Shown: positions 31,181 to 32,989 of the stretch, piece by piece | How positions within the stretch are numbered: the stretch's first letter is position 1 | Layout: the number at the start of each line of letters is the position of its first letter | From: Nonomuraea terrae | Lineage (GTDB): Bacteria > Actinomycetota > Actinomycetes > Streptosporangiales > Streptosporangiaceae | Assembly: GCF_004348995.1 (NCBI RefSeq) | Contig: NZ_SMKQ01000087.1 | Coordinates: 1 to 32,989, forward strand | DNA: 32,989 nucleotides | Reading direction: 5' to 3' | Program-made: the position numbers and the translations under genes | The notes under the pieces: generated by a model | The model's input: the letters and a program-made list of their open reading frames with translations, nothing else | Told to the model about the DNA's origin: nothing | Databases searched by the model: none

Positions 31181-31810
31181 ATGCCTTCGATCACTCGACG
31201 ACGCACCGCGAATGTCGGCCGCCCCACCTCGGCCGAGGCGGACATCCTGGCCGCGACCCAGCGTCTCCTGATCGACGGCGGGAACTTCACCGAGCTCGGC
31301 GTGCAGCAGATCTCCACCGAGGCCGGCGTCGCCCGCTCGACCTTCTACAACCACTTCCGCGACAAGATCGACCTGCTCATGCGGCTGGCCACCGAACTCA
31401 TGAGCTCATCCTTCGACGTCACCTCGGCCTGGAAACCGTCGGACGGTGTCGAACATCTTGAGGACGCCTTCCTGCAAGTGGTGAAGGTCTATCGGAAGCA
31501 CGCCGCCGTACGCCGGGCGCTCGCCGAGGTCGCCACCTACGATGCGACCGTGCGTGACTTCTGGAGCGCGGAACTCAACCAGTTCACGAACTGGACGCTC
31601 ACGCTACTCCGCGCCGAACAGGACGCGGGCCGCACCCCCGCCGACCTCGACCCGGCGAGCGCCACCCGAGTGATCGTCATGGGCGGCGAACGGGCCCTCG
31701 TCGACCACGTCACCACCGGAGATCCCGGCAGCGACGCCGCGTTCGCCCGCGAGATGGCACTGACGTGGTGGTACGGCGTCTACCGCCGCCCGGCGGGCTA
31801 CAGTAAGTAA
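31181..31810 (+). CDS. TetR/AcrR-family transcriptional regulator
   Basis: This 209-residue dimeric repressor has its DNA-binding domain at about 17-64 (RPTSAEADILAATQRLLIDG, LGVQQISTEAGVARSTFYNH, FRDKIDLLMRLA). It is followed by a helical ligand-binding domain ending WWYGVYRRPAGYSK. The stretch VRRALAEVATYDATVRDFWSAELN suits the C-terminal ligand pocket. It faces the aldo/keto reductase gene across the 36-bp palindrome and most simply represses that gene and itself, with an aldehyde or ketone as inducer (inference). Confidence 0.92.
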   Translation: MPSITRRRTANVGRPTSAEADILAATQRLLIDGGNFTELGVQQISTEAGVARSTFYNHFRDKIDLLMRLATELMSSSFDVTSAWKPSDGVEHLEDAFLQVVKVYRKHAAVRRALAEVATYDATVRDFWSAELNQFTNWTLTLLRAEQDAGRTPADLDPASATRVIVMGGERALVDHVTTGDPGSDAAFAREMALTWWYGVYRRPAGYSK

Positions 31811-31821
31811 CCGCTTCTGGC

Positions 31822-31920
31822 GCGGGTTAGTCGGACGCCCCCGATCCCATCACCATTCCGCCCAAGTCACCCTCAACGTACGCCGACGAGACCGGCTTGG
31901 CGGAGCATCATGGGTCAGCG
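31822..31920 (+). pseudogene. Second scrap of the rve transposase (3' end)
   Basis: The bases around 31870-31905 (acgtacgccgacgagaccgg followed by cttggcgg) match the end of the transposase pseudogene at 27330-27360 (acgtccggcgacgagaccgg followed by ctcggcgg), and CCCCGATCC/ATCAC precede both. The frame would read LNVRRRDRLGG. Only the last ~30 codons are recognisable, and they are diverged. Confidence 0.5.
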
Positions 31921-31944
31921 CCGCTGCACCGCCTCGCACGCTTT

Positions 31945-32165
31945 TGAGGTGCTGCGGCTGGCCTCGCAGAACAGACGGTCATGGACTCGCCCTGCCAGTA
32001 GGATGATCGCGCAGAGCCCGATGACATTGCCGATGCTCGGGACGGTGTTCGCCAAGCCCCAGAGGGTGTCGTCCGCCCCCACCTATCGGCGGACATCGGG
32101 GACCCGGGCTGCCCATCCTCCGATGGGCATGCTCCTGATCAGGTAGAGCAAAGCGACGGCTAGGC
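31945..32165 (-). pseudogene. MFS transporter fragment with an in-frame stop
   Basis: Reading leftward from about 32165, the frame gives RLAVALLYLIRSMPIGGWAA, RVPDVRR, a TAG stop, then VGADDTLWGLANTVPSIGNV and IGLCAIILLAGR. RVPD(I/V)R followed by W-G-L is the conserved first-loop pattern of sugar-type MFS permeases, where a Gln (CAG) would be expected at the stop. The rest of the transporter is missing on both sides. Confidence 0.5.
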
Positions 32166-32470
32166 GGGCCTGCCGGCTTTCGCGTCGCTCACTTGTATGT
32201 TGCGGAGCTTCTTGAGGCTTCAATCAGGATGTGCCGCATCGGTATCGCGCCAGCCTGTCTCTGGCATGCCCAAGCTCCTCCGTGACCGTCGCGGGTCGTG
32301 CAGGAAACGCTTCCTGCACATGGCAGGGTAGGCGGCGTCGGTGTAGCGGTTGCTGTCGAAGCAGATGCTCCCGCGAGCTGGAAGAGGTCACAGGCCACAA
32401 CGCACAGTTGATGGCGGGCTCGCGCTGAATGAGCTTGGTCCAGTTGCTTGACCAGGAGCTTGAGCTGGTC
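32166..32470. other. Unassigned debris
   Basis: Leftward frames include a short natural-looking stretch (ICFDSNRYTDAAYPAMCRKR), but I recognise no family and see no ribosome site. It is probably part of the same decayed zone as the MFS and transposase scraps. Confidence 0.25.
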
Positions 32471-32989
32471 ATGGACCAACGGATAGACCAGCCGTTTCCA
32501 CTTGGACAAGGCGGAGACCTGCCAGAGGTGGCCGCTGAGCAGCGCGTGCTGTTCGATGTCGTCGGCCTCGTCGGATGGGCCGACCCATTCCTGGACGTCG
32601 GCGTTGGCCGATTGGGGAAGCACAAGGCCCGCCTGCGGGACGGCACCTACAACGCCCTGCCGCAGGACCTGCGCGAGTACCTCACCGCGCGCATCACCCC
32701 CGATGCGGCGCAGCGTCATCCGAGCGCCGGCAAGCTGGCCGCCGAGGCGCACAAGAGCATGCTGAACACCCGGCTGAAGCGGCCGGACGGCTCACAGCGC
32801 AAGCTGGCGGTGCTCGCCACCGGCGAGCCGGTGGAGGGCAACGGCCGGCTGCTGGCCTACACCGCGCCGTGGTTCTCCGGCACCGCCTCCGACCCGCTGC
32901 CGCCGCGCGAGCACCCCGACCGGCGCACCTTCAACCTCGACATGGTCGCGCTCGGCTGGGCCGCCACCTTCATCATCTACCCCTCCCTC
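32471..32989 (+). CDS. Uncharacterised protein, possibly nuclease-like (runs off right edge)
   Basis: From ATG 32471 the frame stays open to the window end. The first ~45 residues (MDQRIDQPFPLGQG...) look atypical and may not be coding. From about 32610 the composition becomes natural: GKHKARLRDGTYNALPQDLR, RHPSAGKLAAEAHKSMLNTR, LAVLATGEPVEGNGRLLAYT, and TFNLDMVALGWAATFIIYPS. The pattern of a modified small domain, then GNGRLLAY, then a conserved N-M-ALGWA-IYP end, recalls staphylococcal-nuclease-like proteins of actinobacteria, but no catalytic Arg/Glu set can be confirmed. The true start and C-terminus are uncertain. Confidence 0.4.
   Translation, partial: MDQRIDQPFPLGQGGDLPEVAAEQRVLFDVVGLVGWADPFLDVGVGRLGKHKARLRDGTYNALPQDLREYLTARITPDAAQRHPSAGKLAAEAHKSMLNTRLKRPDGSQRKLAVLATGEPVEGNGRLLAYTAPWFSGTASDPLPPREHPDRRTFNLDMVALGWAATFIIYPSL

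Noticed and set aside
1..32989. tRNA, rRNA, riboswitch or replication origin
   Set aside because: I looked for CCA-ended cloverleaf-like arms, rRNA core sequences and iterated origin boxes by eye and saw none. A covariance-model search would be needed to exclude small RNAs.

Overview
The window is high-GC actinobacterial DNA. Strong third-position GC bias, GTG starts, twin-arginine lipoproteins, ATPase-less sugar ABC cassettes and several mutually degraded insertion sequences suggest a soil actinomycete of the Streptosporangiaceae/Streptomyces kind. The genus is inference. I saw no rRNA or tRNA.

Left edge (1-1.4 kb): an IS3-type orfA runs off the window and has cut off a multicopper oxidase gene. 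Beside it is a C-terminal stub of a subtilisin-like (S8) peptidase.

Glycan-use locus (1.45-17.2 kb): this is the most coherent system. It has an AraC-type regulator (6621) and three leftward operons: (A) a 2-hydroxyacid dehydrogenase plus a 1314-aa GH106-like (alpha-L-rhamnosidase-like) hydrolase; (B) two sugar ABC permeases plus a Tat/lipobox solute-binding protein; (C) a GH99-like/WbsX-type protein plus a DUF2264 protein. All three operons start with the same promoter module: a near-identical 20-bp operator, exactly 37 bp, then an identical 9-bp box containing a TAACAT -10. The operator carries CAA cores repeated 21 bp apart, as AraC-family activators use. Site A overlaps the start of the regulator gene itself, so autoregulation is likely. 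The leader of operon B is a collapsed copy of the WbsX-type gene that heads operon C. A rightward Tat-exported GH99-like enzyme (15442-17175) has a jelly-roll-like domain inserted in its catalytic fold. Import needs an ATPase encoded elsewhere.

Gene graveyard (17.2-20.2 kb): pieces of a DUF2637 gene and an S8 peptidase, three degenerate type I-E-like CRISPR repeats, a TetR stub cut after about 25 codons, a complete IS3-family element, and a broken IS5-family transposase.

Leftward catabolic cluster (20.2-25.5 kb): YtcJ-like amidohydrolase, isochorismatase-fold hydrolase, MFS exporter and aquaporin, probably one transcription unit. The upstream region (25.5-26.05 kb) holds a palindrome and a spaced inverted repeat.

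IS debris and detoxification-type cluster (26.05-31.8 kb): an IS66 N-terminal stub, a transposase pseudogene with two nonsense codons and a frameshift, then an epoxide-hydrolase-like secreted protein, a Tat-exported metallo-beta-lactamase-fold protein, an aldo/keto reductase and a divergent TetR regulator. A 36-bp palindrome lies between the last two. A second scrap of the same transposase lies just beyond the TetR gene.

Right edge (31.8-33.0 kb): an MFS transporter relic with an in-frame stop, unassigned debris, and an ORF of uncertain function that runs off the window.
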